From NCBI GenBank assembly GCA_023300065.1, contig JALZWJ010000352.1, positions 1 through 14,379 of the forward strand: a stretch of 14,379 nt of DNA, given 5' to 3'. Source of the stretch: Akkermansiaceae bacterium. Its GTDB lineage: Bacteria > Verrucomicrobiota > Verrucomicrobiia > Verrucomicrobiales > Akkermansiaceae. The position numbers were made by a program, and so were the translations under genes. Below are positions 6,638-13,160 of this stretch, in pieces. How positions within the stretch are numbered: the first letter of the stretch is position 1; each line of letters opens with the position of its first letter. Below the pieces are notes generated by a model. The model saw nothing but the letters and a program-made list of their open reading frames with translations. It had not been told where the DNA came from and did no database searches.

Positions 6638-8510
6638 GACCAAGGCGTTTGATGATTTTTTGAGCTGCAATATTGATAGACAGCGAGATGGAAAAAAGAA
6701 CGAGCCCCACTAAAAAGAGAGCCCGGTAGTGGAGAGTCCCCGGACCGACCTCGGGCATCTCTTGAGCAATGATCCCCGTCATTGTGTGAGTGGGTTGAAC
6801 CATGATCCCGAGACCGGTTCCCCAGTCAGGCATGGAAATACGATTTCCCGCCACGAGTAACACCACCATCGTCTCACCAATCACCCGTCCCAGTCCAAGA
6901 AGGACCGCTGCGAGGATACCAGAAATCGCCGTAGGAACGATCACACGGACCACGGTTTGAAGTTTAGAAGCACCGAGCGCAAGTGAGGCCTCGCTGTAGG
7001 ATTTCGGCACGTTATTGAGTGCATCCTCACAAAGGGTGAAAATGGTAGGTACCGCCATGAGAGCGAGAAGGAGGCCGGCATTGAAAGCATTCAGCCGATC
7101 TTTGATTTGTAAAAATTCGGGGACCCAGGACGCCTGACTCCATTGCTGAAGATGTTCCCCCAGGATCATGATTCCAAAAAACCCCAACACGATTGAGGGG
7201 ATGGCTTGGATCATTTCGATCGACGGCTTAATCAGAGTTTGCTCCCGCTGCGTGGCCAGACGGTTCACGTAAATGGCAGCGCCAATCGAGATTGGCACCG
7301 CAAAAAACAAGGCGATGCAGGAGATAAGAACCGAACCGGTCAGCAGTGGAAGCAAGCCATAGACATCGGTCCATGAGCTGTTAGTAATCCACTTGTTCCC
7401 AAAGAAAAATTTAGCGATAGACTCACCAAAATCAACCCGTTCATCAGACTCCCATTCACTAGCTTGCCTGAGACTACGGTCGAGATTCTTAAGGTAGCGA
7501 TCACGCCCTTTTTTGATCTCCTCCACCAACTCACTCGCCTTGGCAGAAGAGAGATCACCGGGAAGATTAGCGATGCCTCTGGTGAGCTTTTCCCGCAGCG
7601 TCTTAACCGCCTCCTGATGATTTTCCTTGGAATCTGAGAGTGGCTTCACTCGCTCGCCATACGGGAATTCATCGCGAATAATAATTAACTGAGCCTCCGC
7701 CAAGGCCTCCTCTTTCTCCTTGCCCTCAAGTTTCTCCGCTCCTTCCAAAATTGCGAACTTCCGGGCCTCATTTGATTTTTCATTTTCAGCATCTTTCGCA
7801 ATCTGAGAAGTGATTGTGGTGAGCTTAGAGCGCAAATCCTTCAGCCCAGTCCCAGCCGAAGCGATGTCATCCTTAGCCTGGGCAAAAGACCTCATTCCTT
7901 CACTCTGAAGTCGCACTGCTTCAGCGACAAAGGCCGGTATTTCCTCCTCTACCGGATCGTAAGTCAGGGCAGCTTCTAATAACGCCGCCCACACTTCGGG
8001 CTGATTTTTGAGACGTCCAAAGGAATCAATACTCTCCTGCTCTACCTCGGAGGTGAGATCTACTAAAAAGGCGTGGTAGTCGCTTTCGGCTTCAGCAATA
8101 GCGGCTTCGTCCTCCTCATCGCGGGCGTCCTCCAGAGCCTCGGCTAGATCTTCTCCACCATCCTCAATTTCACCTAAAAGAGCCTCCCAAGAATCTTTAA
8201 TACCACGCTCTTTTCCAAAGCGTTCGTCGTATTCCGAAAAGTAGGCCTGATTGGTGAAACTGACAAATTCCTGATACCCATCAACTTGTTCCATGATGTG
8301 TCCCACGAACTCTTGTCCCGACTTCCGGTAAACCTTGAGCCCTTCATGATGAGCTGGAAAGAAACGGAAAGCCTCCACCACCAGGAAAAAGCAGATTAGG
8401 AAAAGAACGACAATTGAGATTCCCGCATTGCTGCCAAAAAAGCCTTTGATCCAGCCCTGCTTATCCAGTCCGAAAAATTTCCTCCCTCGTCTTTGAAAGT
8501 GTTTTACCAT
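6630..8510 (-). CDS. pstC: Phosphate ABC transporter permease PstC with large periplasmic insert
   Basis: The second permease of the phosphate importer. At 626 residues it is about twice the usual 300-330. A basic N-terminus and TM1 (about 30-48) are followed by a roughly 320-residue hydrophilic region (about 50-370). This region is rich in Glu, Asp, Ala and Lys, with long heptad-like stretches (for example 111-160, 210-275 and 295-350) and no obvious membrane segment. The normal PstC core then resumes, with G-S-V-L-I-S-C-I-A at 392-400, P-I-S-I-G-A-A-I-Y at 406-414 and I-P-S-I-V-L-G-F-F-G at 437-446. The EAA loop is [10 protein letters not shown] at 507-516, and G-E-T-M-V-V is at 545-550. 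By topology the insert should be periplasmic, where it could contact PstS or the cell wall; that role is inferred. AAGGA lies 8 nt upstream of the ATG. It overlaps pstA by 8 nt. Confidence 0.92.
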   Translation of the reverse strand: MVKHFQRRGRKFFGLDKQGWIKGFFGSNAGISIVVLFLICFFLVVEAFRFFPAHHEGLKVYRKSGQEFVGHIMEQVDGYQEFVSFTNQAYFSEYDERFGKERGIKDSWEALLGEIEDGGEDLAEALEDARDEEDEAAIAEAESDYHAFLVDLTSEVEQESIDSFGRLKNQPEVWAALLEAALTYDPVEEEIPAFVAEAVRLQSEGMRSFAQAKDDIASAGTGLKDLRSKLTTITSQIAKDAENEKSNEARKFAILEGAEKLEGKEKEEALAEAQLIIIRDEFPYGERVKPLSDSKENHQEAVKTLREKLTRGIANLPGDLSSAKASELVEEIKKGRDRYLKNLDRSLRQASEWESDERVDFGESIAKFFFGNKWITNSSWTDVYGLLPLLTGSVLISCIALFFAVPISIGAAIYVNRLATQREQTLIKPSIEMIQAIPSIVLGFFGIMILGEHLQQWSQASWVPEFLQIKDRLNAFNAGLLLALMAVPTIFTLCEDALNNVPKSYSEASLALGASKLQTVVRVIVPTAISGILAAVLLGLGRVIGETMVVLLVAGNRISMPDWGTGLGIMVQPTHTMTGIIAQEMPEVGPGTLHYRALFLVGLVLFSISLSINIAAQKIIKRLGHA

Positions 8511-8557
8511 GTGCGTGGTCCTTGTGAAACTCGTCGATCGAGTCCAAGGGCATTAAG

Positions 8558-8588
8558 AAGGCGTATCCGCGATTTGCAGATACGCCTT
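8558..8588 (-). promoter_or_regulatory. Stable hairpin between pstS and pstC
   Basis: AAGGCGTATC and GATACGCCTT form a perfect 10-bp stem around an 11-nt loop in the 138-nt gap between pstS and pstC. No T-run follows on the minus strand, so it is not a classical intrinsic terminator. In many transporter operons such an element protects the upstream mRNA or partly attenuates transcription, giving more binding protein than membrane components. That role is inferred here. Confidence 0.6.
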
Positions 8589-8589
8589 G

Positions 8590-8607
8590 CGTGACATTTG
8601 CGTCACA
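8590..8607 (-). promoter_or_regulatory. Pho-box-like element between pstS and pstC
   Basis: Read on the minus strand the element is TGTGACGCAAATGTCACG. It is an inverted repeat (GTGAC-N6-GTCAC) and also a direct repeat of TGTGACG and TGTCACG with an 11-bp offset, which is the geometry of a PhoB site. It matches the elements before pstS and before the porin. It could drive an internal pstCAB promoter, or may simply be part of the pstS 3' region. Weakest of the three copies by one mismatch in the palindrome. Confidence 0.4.
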
Positions 8608-8648
8608 AACCTAAATTGGTTCTCCCATTGTCGAAGGGTAGAATAAAA

Positions 8649-9455
8649 CTAGTCAACCGGGATGAAGCCCACTTTCTCGATGACCTTCTTGGCGTCATCC
8701 GACTTGATGGCCCAGTCTAGGAACTTCTTAGTCTCACCCGTTGGCTCTCCCACCGTGTAATAGTAGAGCTTACGGGAAAGCGGATACTCAGCCTTTTTCT
8801 TAGGCTTGGGAGAGACCCCCTCCACTTTGATTCCGCGCAGGCCGTCTTTGTCCGCGTAGGCAAGGCCAACGTATCCAATCCCGTTCACATTCCCGGCGAC
8901 TTCGGTCGCAATTTGCTCGTTTCCTGCCAACTTCTGAGTTTTTTGACCATAATCACGCTTGGCCATCGCGAGCTTTTGGAACGTCTTATAAGTCCCAGAG
9001 GCCGTGTTGCGGGTGTAGATGGAAATCTCACCATCTTTTCCGCCGACCTCGCTCCAATTTTTAATGTCACCAGTAAAGATTCCCTCGATCTGCTTGAGAG
9101 TAAGATTACGAATTCCATTTTTATCATTGGTCACAATGGCTATCATATCCCAGCCCGCTACGTGCTCCACCAGCTTCTCGCCTTTCGCGATAAACTTATT
9201 CTTCTCAGTCTCCTTTACGTCACGGCTGGACATCCCAATCTGAGCCGTCCCAGCTTCCAGCGCGGTGAAAGCTTGGGAAGAACCCTCCGCCGCAATTTCA
9301 AAGTCCGTTTTATTTCCGGCGGCGAGGTAGGCATCTTTCAATTGAGGAACCATTTTTGCACCGAGAGTGTCGGACCCCTTGATCACCAACTTTTCAGCAA
9401 AGGTGGCTCCAGTTATCAGTGCCCCAAGGGCGAGTGCAGTGTATTTCATTGTCAT
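8649..9455 (-). CDS. pstS: Phosphate ABC transporter substrate-binding protein PstS
   Basis: Periplasmic phosphate-binding protein that delivers phosphate to PstC/PstA. The ATG at 9455 gives 268 residues; an ATG at 9449 and a TTG at 9476 are alternatives. A signal peptide (M-K-Y-T-A-L-A-L-G-A-L-I-T-G-A-T-F-A, likely cut before E-K-L-V-I-K) lacks a lipobox Cys, so the protein should be soluble. Mature features typical of the PstS-like family are I-K-G-S-D-T-L-G, A-E-G-S-S-Q-A-F, the phosphate-loop neighbourhood G-M-S-S-R-D, and N-T-A-S-G-T-Y-K-T-F. The lysine-rich P-K-P-K-K-K-A-E-Y-P-L-S-R segment near the C-terminus corresponds to the Y-P-l-x-R turn common in the family. It is the first gene of the operon, preceded by a Pho-box-like element 82 nt upstream of the start. 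Confidence 0.94.
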   Translation of the reverse strand: MTMKYTALALGALITGATFAEKLVIKGSDTLGAKMVPQLKDAYLAAGNKTDFEIAAEGSSQAFTALEAGTAQIGMSSRDVKETEKNKFIAKGEKLVEHVAGWDMIAIVTNDKNGIRNLTLKQIEGIFTGDIKNWSEVGGKDGEISIYTRNTASGTYKTFQKLAMAKRDYGQKTQKLAGNEQIATEVAGNVNGIGYVGLAYADKDGLRGIKVEGVSPKPKKKAEYPLSRKLYYYTVGEPTGETKKFLDWAIKSDDAKKVIEKVGFIPVD

Positions 9456-9537
9456 TTTTTTTGGGTTAGTCGCCAAGATCTACGAGTAGGCGACACACCC
9501 ACACTACCCAGATCAAAGAATTCACATATCAATCCGT

Positions 9538-9564
9538 TGTGACTCTTCCGTCACATTTCATCAC
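9538..9564 (-). promoter_or_regulatory. Pho-box-like element upstream of pstS
   Basis: The core 9538-9555 is a perfect inverted repeat, TGTGAC-N6-GTCACA, and in PhoB terms a direct repeat of TGTGACG and AGTCACA with an 11-bp offset. A further GTGATGA half-site (9558-9564, minus strand) lies one helical turn upstream. The core ends 82 nt before the pstS ATG. Further toward pstS, T-G-A-TATGTG could serve as a -10 region. A PhoB-type operator is inferred from position and repeat geometry. Confidence 0.5.
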
Positions 9565-9589
9565 TCCCTCCTCTCGCCGTAACGGGGCG

Positions 9590-9615
9590 AAAAAAAAGCG
9601 GGCCAAGTGGCCCGC
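9590..9615 (-). terminator. Intrinsic terminator after the small beta-barrel gene
   Basis: On the minus strand a perfect 7-bp stem, GCGGGCC-ACTT-GGCCCGC, is followed at once by eight T. It lies 46 nt after the stop of the 9662-10366 gene and so separates that gene from the pst operon downstream. Confidence 0.9.
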
Positions 9616-9661
9616 CGTGCATGAAAAGATGCAATCACGCATCCCTCTTTAGCCTTCTTTT

Positions 9662-10366
9662 TTAGAAAGCCATCGTCAGCCACAAACGGAGCTGGGGATC
9701 TTCTCGCTGATCAGTCAAACCGAAGAGGACATTCGTGTAGACGCTCAAATCGTTACCCAAAGAAAAAGTCGCGACTGGCCCAATTTGGTGGGTTTGGGCA
9801 GAGACCCCAAGCAAGTCATCCGTCGATCCATAGAGACTATACGCTTCTAAACCAAGTTCCAGATCACCACTGACACGGCGCATGAGACTCGCGCGTGTCT
9901 GGAGAAAAACCCCACCACGGGAATTTTCTCCAAAATCAACGGAACTCAAAGTCACAAAACGAGCTGACCAATCATCGTTGAACTTATATTGATTTGTCCA
10001 ATGAAAGCCAAAGAGATTCGAGCGATCATCATCTCGGAGCGTGAGGTCAAAACGGAGGCCGGTTCGCCAAGCATCGTCGTCATCGCTGAGATCCCAGAAA
10101 AGTTCAGCCTGGAAAAAATCAAAATCGGCATCTGAATCTTCAGTTTTACGGAAACCAACGACTGCACGCCACATAAAGTCATCATTCAGAGCCTTTTGGA
10201 AATGCCCACGCTGAGCGAAGCCATTACTCTCCACATCAAAAGTCGCTCGATACTGAAAGCTTGAGTGACCCTCATTGACCACAGGCCCAAACACTCCGCC
10301 AGTGTTTTGAGCAACGACCGGTGCTGTGAGTAAAATAACACCGCTCATAATCATCCTATAGTCCAT
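9662..10366 (-). CDS. Small outer-membrane beta-barrel protein, unknown function
   Basis: A 234-residue predicted secreted protein. An N-terminal signal peptide (hydrophobic run I-M-S-G-V-I-L-L-T-A-P-V-V-A, cleavage near A-Q-N) is followed by alternating polar and hydrophobic strands rich in Phe, Trp, Tyr and Asp. It ends in L-W-L-T-M-A-F, a C-terminal aromatic strand like the outer-membrane insertion signal of barrel proteins. Recurrent hairpins (for example F-F-Q-A-E-L-F-W-D-L-S followed by D-D-D-D turns, then W-R-T-G-L-R-F-D-L-T-L-R) suggest 8-10 strands. No enzyme or binding motif is recognised. ATGs at 10354 and 10348 are alternative starts. It is divergent from the OprO/P-like porin and upstream of pst on the same strand but insulated by a terminator. 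A role in phosphate stress is only suggested by neighbourhood. Confidence 0.75.
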   Translation of the reverse strand: MDYRMIMSGVILLTAPVVAQNTGGVFGPVVNEGHSSFQYRATFDVESNGFAQRGHFQKALNDDFMWRAVVGFRKTEDSDADFDFFQAELFWDLSDDDDAWRTGLRFDLTLRDDDRSNLFGFHWTNQYKFNDDWSARFVTLSSVDFGENSRGGVFLQTRASLMRRVSGDLELGLEAYSLYGSTDDLLGVSAQTHQIGPVATFSLGNDLSVYTNVLFGLTDQREDPQLRLWLTMAF

Positions 10367-10598
10367 GGGCGGAAGAGTAGAATTCCTTCCGAAATCCAGT
10401 CAAGGCCAATGTCTTGTCCTACTAGGTAAAATACGAAAGCCTCGCCCGCTCCATCCCCCAAGCGAGGGGTGTTTACAGAACAAGCTTTCTCAAATGTGAC
10501 AAAACGATCACATAAGAACATTGCGATTTTTGTGATGACGGGGTAATTGTCCCCCTTTGACCACCTAACTTGCGGTGGATAATCGAACCATAGAAAAC
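10367..10598. other. Divergent intergenic region (barrel gene / porin)
   Basis: The 232-bp space between two outward-facing genes holds the Pho-box-like element at 10495-10512 and, on the porin side, two short inverted repeats: GGGG-N7-CCCC near 10539-10554, and CCACC-N8-GGTGG at 10561-10578. A longer, imperfect CCTCGC ... GCGAGG pair lies near 10440-10468. No strong sigma70-type promoter can be named. No convincing gene is present. Confidence 0.5.
10495..10512 (+). promoter_or_regulatory. Pho-box-like element upstream of the porin
   Basis: The plus strand reads TGTGACAAAACGATCACA: palindromic TGTGA-N8-TCACA and a PhoB-type 11-bp-offset repeat of TGTGACA and GATCACA with an A-rich spacer. 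Like the copy before pstS it is preceded by AAA and ends about 86 nt before the start codon. Co-regulation of the porin with pst is inferred. Confidence 0.5.
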
Positions 10599-11798
10599 AT
10601 GAATTATACTGCATTAGCCTTCGGAGCGGTCATCAGCGGAGCAACTTCCCTCGTTGCCCAAGGTGGCGAGACCTTCGAAAATCGTCTCTCTATCACCCCA
10701 GACCTCACCCAAGAAAAAGAGGCCACTGACTGGCGTGACAATATTAAAAACCTCGGCGAGATCTACTCCAACAAGAAGAATCCATGGATTCAGAAAGTGA
10801 AGCTTTTCGGGCGCTACCACCATCAGTGGTCCTACACTGACGGGAGTGACGGCAGCAGCAAATTCAGTGGAACGTCACAAGAATTAAGACGTTTCCGAGT
10901 CGGCGCCACTATTAACTTCCTAGACCGCTGGACTCTCTCAGGACGAATCAATCTCGAAGACGGCAGCGTCAACGCCAACCGAGTCGAGCACGCCGACTTC
11001 GACGAATGGTTCATCAAATATAAGGCAAATAGCATTGGCTTCTTAGAGGACCCCACCATCGGATACGGCCTAACCAAGGTCAACTTTGGTGGCGAGTGGT
11101 ATGCCAGCTCTAAAAAAATTAAAACAGTCGAGCGTAGTAACCTCTCGAACTTTTTCGCTCCCGACCGCGCCGCCGGACTCTTCTTTAACGCAGACACCGA
11201 CATCGCTGAGCTTACCTTCGGCTTCTACTCGACCCGTGATCAGGGCTACGGGCTCGCCGACTGGAACGGTGGACAAGCCTACTTCTTACGGGCCAAAACC
11301 GAAGTTGGCGGTGGTGACTTGAGAGCTGATTTTCTCTATGTCGATGCCACTGACTCGGAAGACCAAGTCTTCGGCTTCAATTGGGCGGCCTCTCTGACCT
11401 ACGACAAAGACATGGGAGACTGGGACCTCTTCATGAACACCACTTACGGAAGTGCCCCCGATGGAGATGTCTATGGCATCGTCATCATGCCTTCCAGATT
11501 CCTAATCGAAGACCGCCTAGAAGCAGTCTTCCGTTACCAGTGGGCTCACTCTACCTCAGATCAAATCCGTCCAGGAAGTGGCAGTCACACTTCAGTTCGC
11601 ACCGCAGCTGAGTTTGATGGAGTCGACATCGCACGAGGTAATGACAACCACACGTTCTACGCTGGTTTGAATTACCACATCAGCAATCATAACATCAAAG
11701 TCATGACCGGCATCGAGTATGAAACCCTCACCGGAGACAGCACTGATACCGACACTGAGGCCACCACCGTCTGGGCCGCCATGCGTCTCTACTTCTAG
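10599..11798 (+). CDS. OprO/OprP-family (phosphate-selective-like) porin
   Basis: A 400-residue outer-membrane porin. The signal peptide M-N-Y-T-A-L-A-F-G-A-V-I-S-G-A-T is nearly that of PstS. The mature N-terminus has a charged segment, then K-L-F-G-R-Y-H-H-Q-W-S-Y and L-R-R-F-R-V-G-A-T-I-N-F, which resembles the F-R-R-A-R-L-G pattern of the phosphate-selective porin O/P family. Amphipathic strands and Gly/Asp turns continue to a terminal W-A-A-M-R-L-Y-F ending in Phe. Family members such as OprP form 16-stranded trimeric channels with anion or polyphosphate preference. Context next to pst and a shared upstream element suggests phosphate uptake; selectivity cannot be read from sequence. The ATG at 10599 is chosen so that the signal peptide is at the N-terminus; a GTG at 10575 would add eight residues. 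Confidence 0.82.
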   Translation: MNYTALAFGAVISGATSLVAQGGETFENRLSITPDLTQEKEATDWRDNIKNLGEIYSNKKNPWIQKVKLFGRYHHQWSYTDGSDGSSKFSGTSQELRRFRVGATINFLDRWTLSGRINLEDGSVNANRVEHADFDEWFIKYKANSIGFLEDPTIGYGLTKVNFGGEWYASSKKIKTVERSNLSNFFAPDRAAGLFFNADTDIAELTFGFYSTRDQGYGLADWNGGQAYFLRAKTEVGGGDLRADFLYVDATDSEDQVFGFNWAASLTYDKDMGDWDLFMNTTYGSAPDGDVYGIVIMPSRFLIEDRLEAVFRYQWAHSTSDQIRPGSGSHTSVRTAAEFDGVDIARGNDNHTFYAGLNYHISNHNIKVMTGIEYETLTGDSTDTDTEATTVWAAMRLYF

Positions 11799-11831
11799 GA
11801 TTTCTTAACTCGATCTCCTCACTTTAAAACC

Positions 11832-11864
11832 AAACGGGCACATTGAAAAATGTGCCCGTTTTTT
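11832..11864 (+). terminator. Intrinsic terminator after the porin
   Basis: A perfect 13-bp stem (AAACGGGCACATT and its complement) closed by a GAAA tetraloop, with the T-run continuing beyond the stem, lies 34 nt after the porin stop. The stem also carries A/T flanks in the other direction, so it could act both ways. Confidence 0.92.
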
Positions 11865-11942
11865 GTGGAGCCTTTACACCCACCTCCGCCCCCTCCATTT
11901 TTCTCGTCCTACATCTCCTTCAGCCATTATCCTTTTGACCAA

Positions 11943-12764
11943 ATGATCCGCCTCACCCTCTGGACCTTCAGCCTCCTCACCTCCTTCCTCATGGCTGGCC
12001 CCATCATCGTCATCGACCCCGGTCATGGCGGAGCAAATCACAAACACAAAACCGATGGCTCCCAGAAAGGCCACGGCAGCTCATGGAATAATGCCTACGC
12101 CGCCACCGGAGGACATTTAGAAAAAAACCTCGCCTTAGAATACTCGCAAGAAATCGCCAAAGCCCTCGCCGCCAGCCCGCGCGCCCAAAAACTCGGCGCC
12201 AAGGCCATCCTTACCCGGACCGCAGACACCCCCATCAGCGCCATGGGCCGCGCAGCCATCGCCGTAGAAAATACCGCACGCATCTTCCTCAGCCTCCACT
12301 TCAACGGCTCCTCATCCCACACCGCCGAGGGCACCCGTGGATATGTCTGCTCCAAAGACCACCCACATTGGGAATACATGCACTTCCTCAATCCCTACAT
12401 CGATCGCGACCGCGCCTTCAGCGACAAAGTCATCAAAAGCGTCGCCACCGCCCTCCAACCCTTCGGCGGGGATCCCTCCAAAGCCAAAACCATCGGCGAC
12501 AGCAAAACCGATGGCGGCCACCTCAAAGACGGCATCCGCACCCTCGGCTTCGCCCGCCAGGACACCCACCTCTACCAAGCCGTCATCATGTTATTAGAGG
12601 TCGAGTTCATCGATAATCCAAAAATCTCCAACTGGCTTCTAGGCCCTGAAACCCGAGTCAAAGCCCGCCAAGCCGTCGCCGCCGCCATCGTCACCGCCAT
12701 CTGCGATCACCTCGAAAACGACACCCCACCCACTGCTCCACGGAAGGCCAAAAACGCCAACTAA
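11943..12764 (+). CDS. N-acetylmuramoyl-L-alanine amidase (Amidase_3, AmiC-type)
   Basis: A secreted zinc amidase of 273 residues that cuts the bond between MurNAc and the stem peptide, as in septum splitting or wall turnover. A signal peptide or N-terminal anchor occupies residues 1-19. The Amidase_3 zinc ligands are visible: His28 in I-D-P-G-H-G-G, Glu60 in G-G-H-L-E-K-N, and His119 in S-L-H-F-N-G. The catalytic Glu is in L-L-E-V-E-F-I-D-N (219 or 221). About 40 residues between the SLHFNG motif and the final Glu carry an Asp/His/Tyr-rich insertion relative to minimal amidases. No SPOR, LysM or AMIN domain is present. The open frame extends upstream to 11850, but that ATG lies in the porin terminator and would give a Pro-rich leader; the ATG at 11943 begins at the signal peptide. 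The ferredoxin gene follows after 6 nt. Confidence 0.9.
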   Translation: MIRLTLWTFSLLTSFLMAGPIIVIDPGHGGANHKHKTDGSQKGHGSSWNNAYAATGGHLEKNLALEYSQEIAKALAASPRAQKLGAKAILTRTADTPISAMGRAAIAVENTARIFLSLHFNGSSSHTAEGTRGYVCSKDHPHWEYMHFLNPYIDRDRAFSDKVIKSVATALQPFGGDPSKAKTIGDSKTDGGHLKDGIRTLGFARQDTHLYQAVIMLLEVEFIDNPKISNWLLGPETRVKARQAVAAAIVTAICDHLENDTPPTAPRKAKNAN

Positions 12765-12770
12765 GAAACC

Positions 12771-13121
12771 ATGTCCGACCTTCTCAAAACCACCGCCCAA
12801 GCCCTCCACCTCGACGGCTACAAAAAGCACATCTTCCTCTGTGCCACCCCCACTAAGGAAAAATGCTGCGCCCCCGCCGAAGGAGCCGCCTCTTGGAAAT
12901 TCCTCAAAGACCGCCTCAACGAGCTCCAGCTCTGCGGCCCCCAAGCCCTCGTCCATCGTACCAAGGCCGACTGCCTCCGCATCTGCACCCGTGGCCCCAT
13001 CGCCGTCATCTACCCAGACACCACCTGGTATCACTCCTGCACCCCCGCCAACCTCGAACGCATTATCCAAGAACACCTCATCGGCGGCAACATCGTCACA
13101 GACCTTCAGATCCTTCCCTGA
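12771..13121 (+). CDS. Thioredoxin-like [2Fe-2S] ferredoxin domain protein
   Basis: A 116-residue small protein of the thioredoxin-like [2Fe-2S] ferredoxin family. It opens with K-H-I-F-L-C-A-T (Cys24), then a C-C pair (32-33), and carries the diagnostic D-C-L-R-I-C-T-R-G-P with C-x3-C (68, 72), followed by V-I-Y-P-D-T-T-W-Y and a C-terminal E-H-L-I-G-G. The spacing C24-x8-C33-x34-C68-x3-C72 can bind one 2Fe-2S cluster, with C32 as an alternative ligand; C55 and C90 are extra. It is presumably a cytoplasmic electron carrier, with partner unknown. It sits between a cell-wall amidase and a replication gene, a pairing that gives no clear functional hint. Confidence 0.85.
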   Translation: MSDLLKTTAQALHLDGYKKHIFLCATPTKEKCCAPAEGAASWKFLKDRLNELQLCGPQALVHRTKADCLRICTRGPIAVIYPDTTWYHSCTPANLERIIQEHLIGGNIVTDLQILP

Positions 13122-13160
13122 GAGCTTGCCGCCACCAATCCCCCACCCTAAAACAAAGCC

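Noticed and set aside
6638..6670. TTG start for pstA at 6670, and likewise TTG for pstS at 9476 and GTG for pstB at 5480 and mraZ at 4415
   Set aside because: Each has a nearby in-frame ATG that fits operon spacing, signal peptide position or a ribosome binding site better.
9538..9555. CRP site
   Set aside because: Half-sites TGTGA and TCACA match, but the spacer is 8 bp instead of 6; the direct-repeat reading and the pst context favour a PhoB-like site. Not fully excluded.
11850..11942. Upstream extension of the amidase
   Set aside because: The ATG lies in the right arm of the porin terminator, and the Pro-rich leader would precede a normal signal peptide that begins at 11943.
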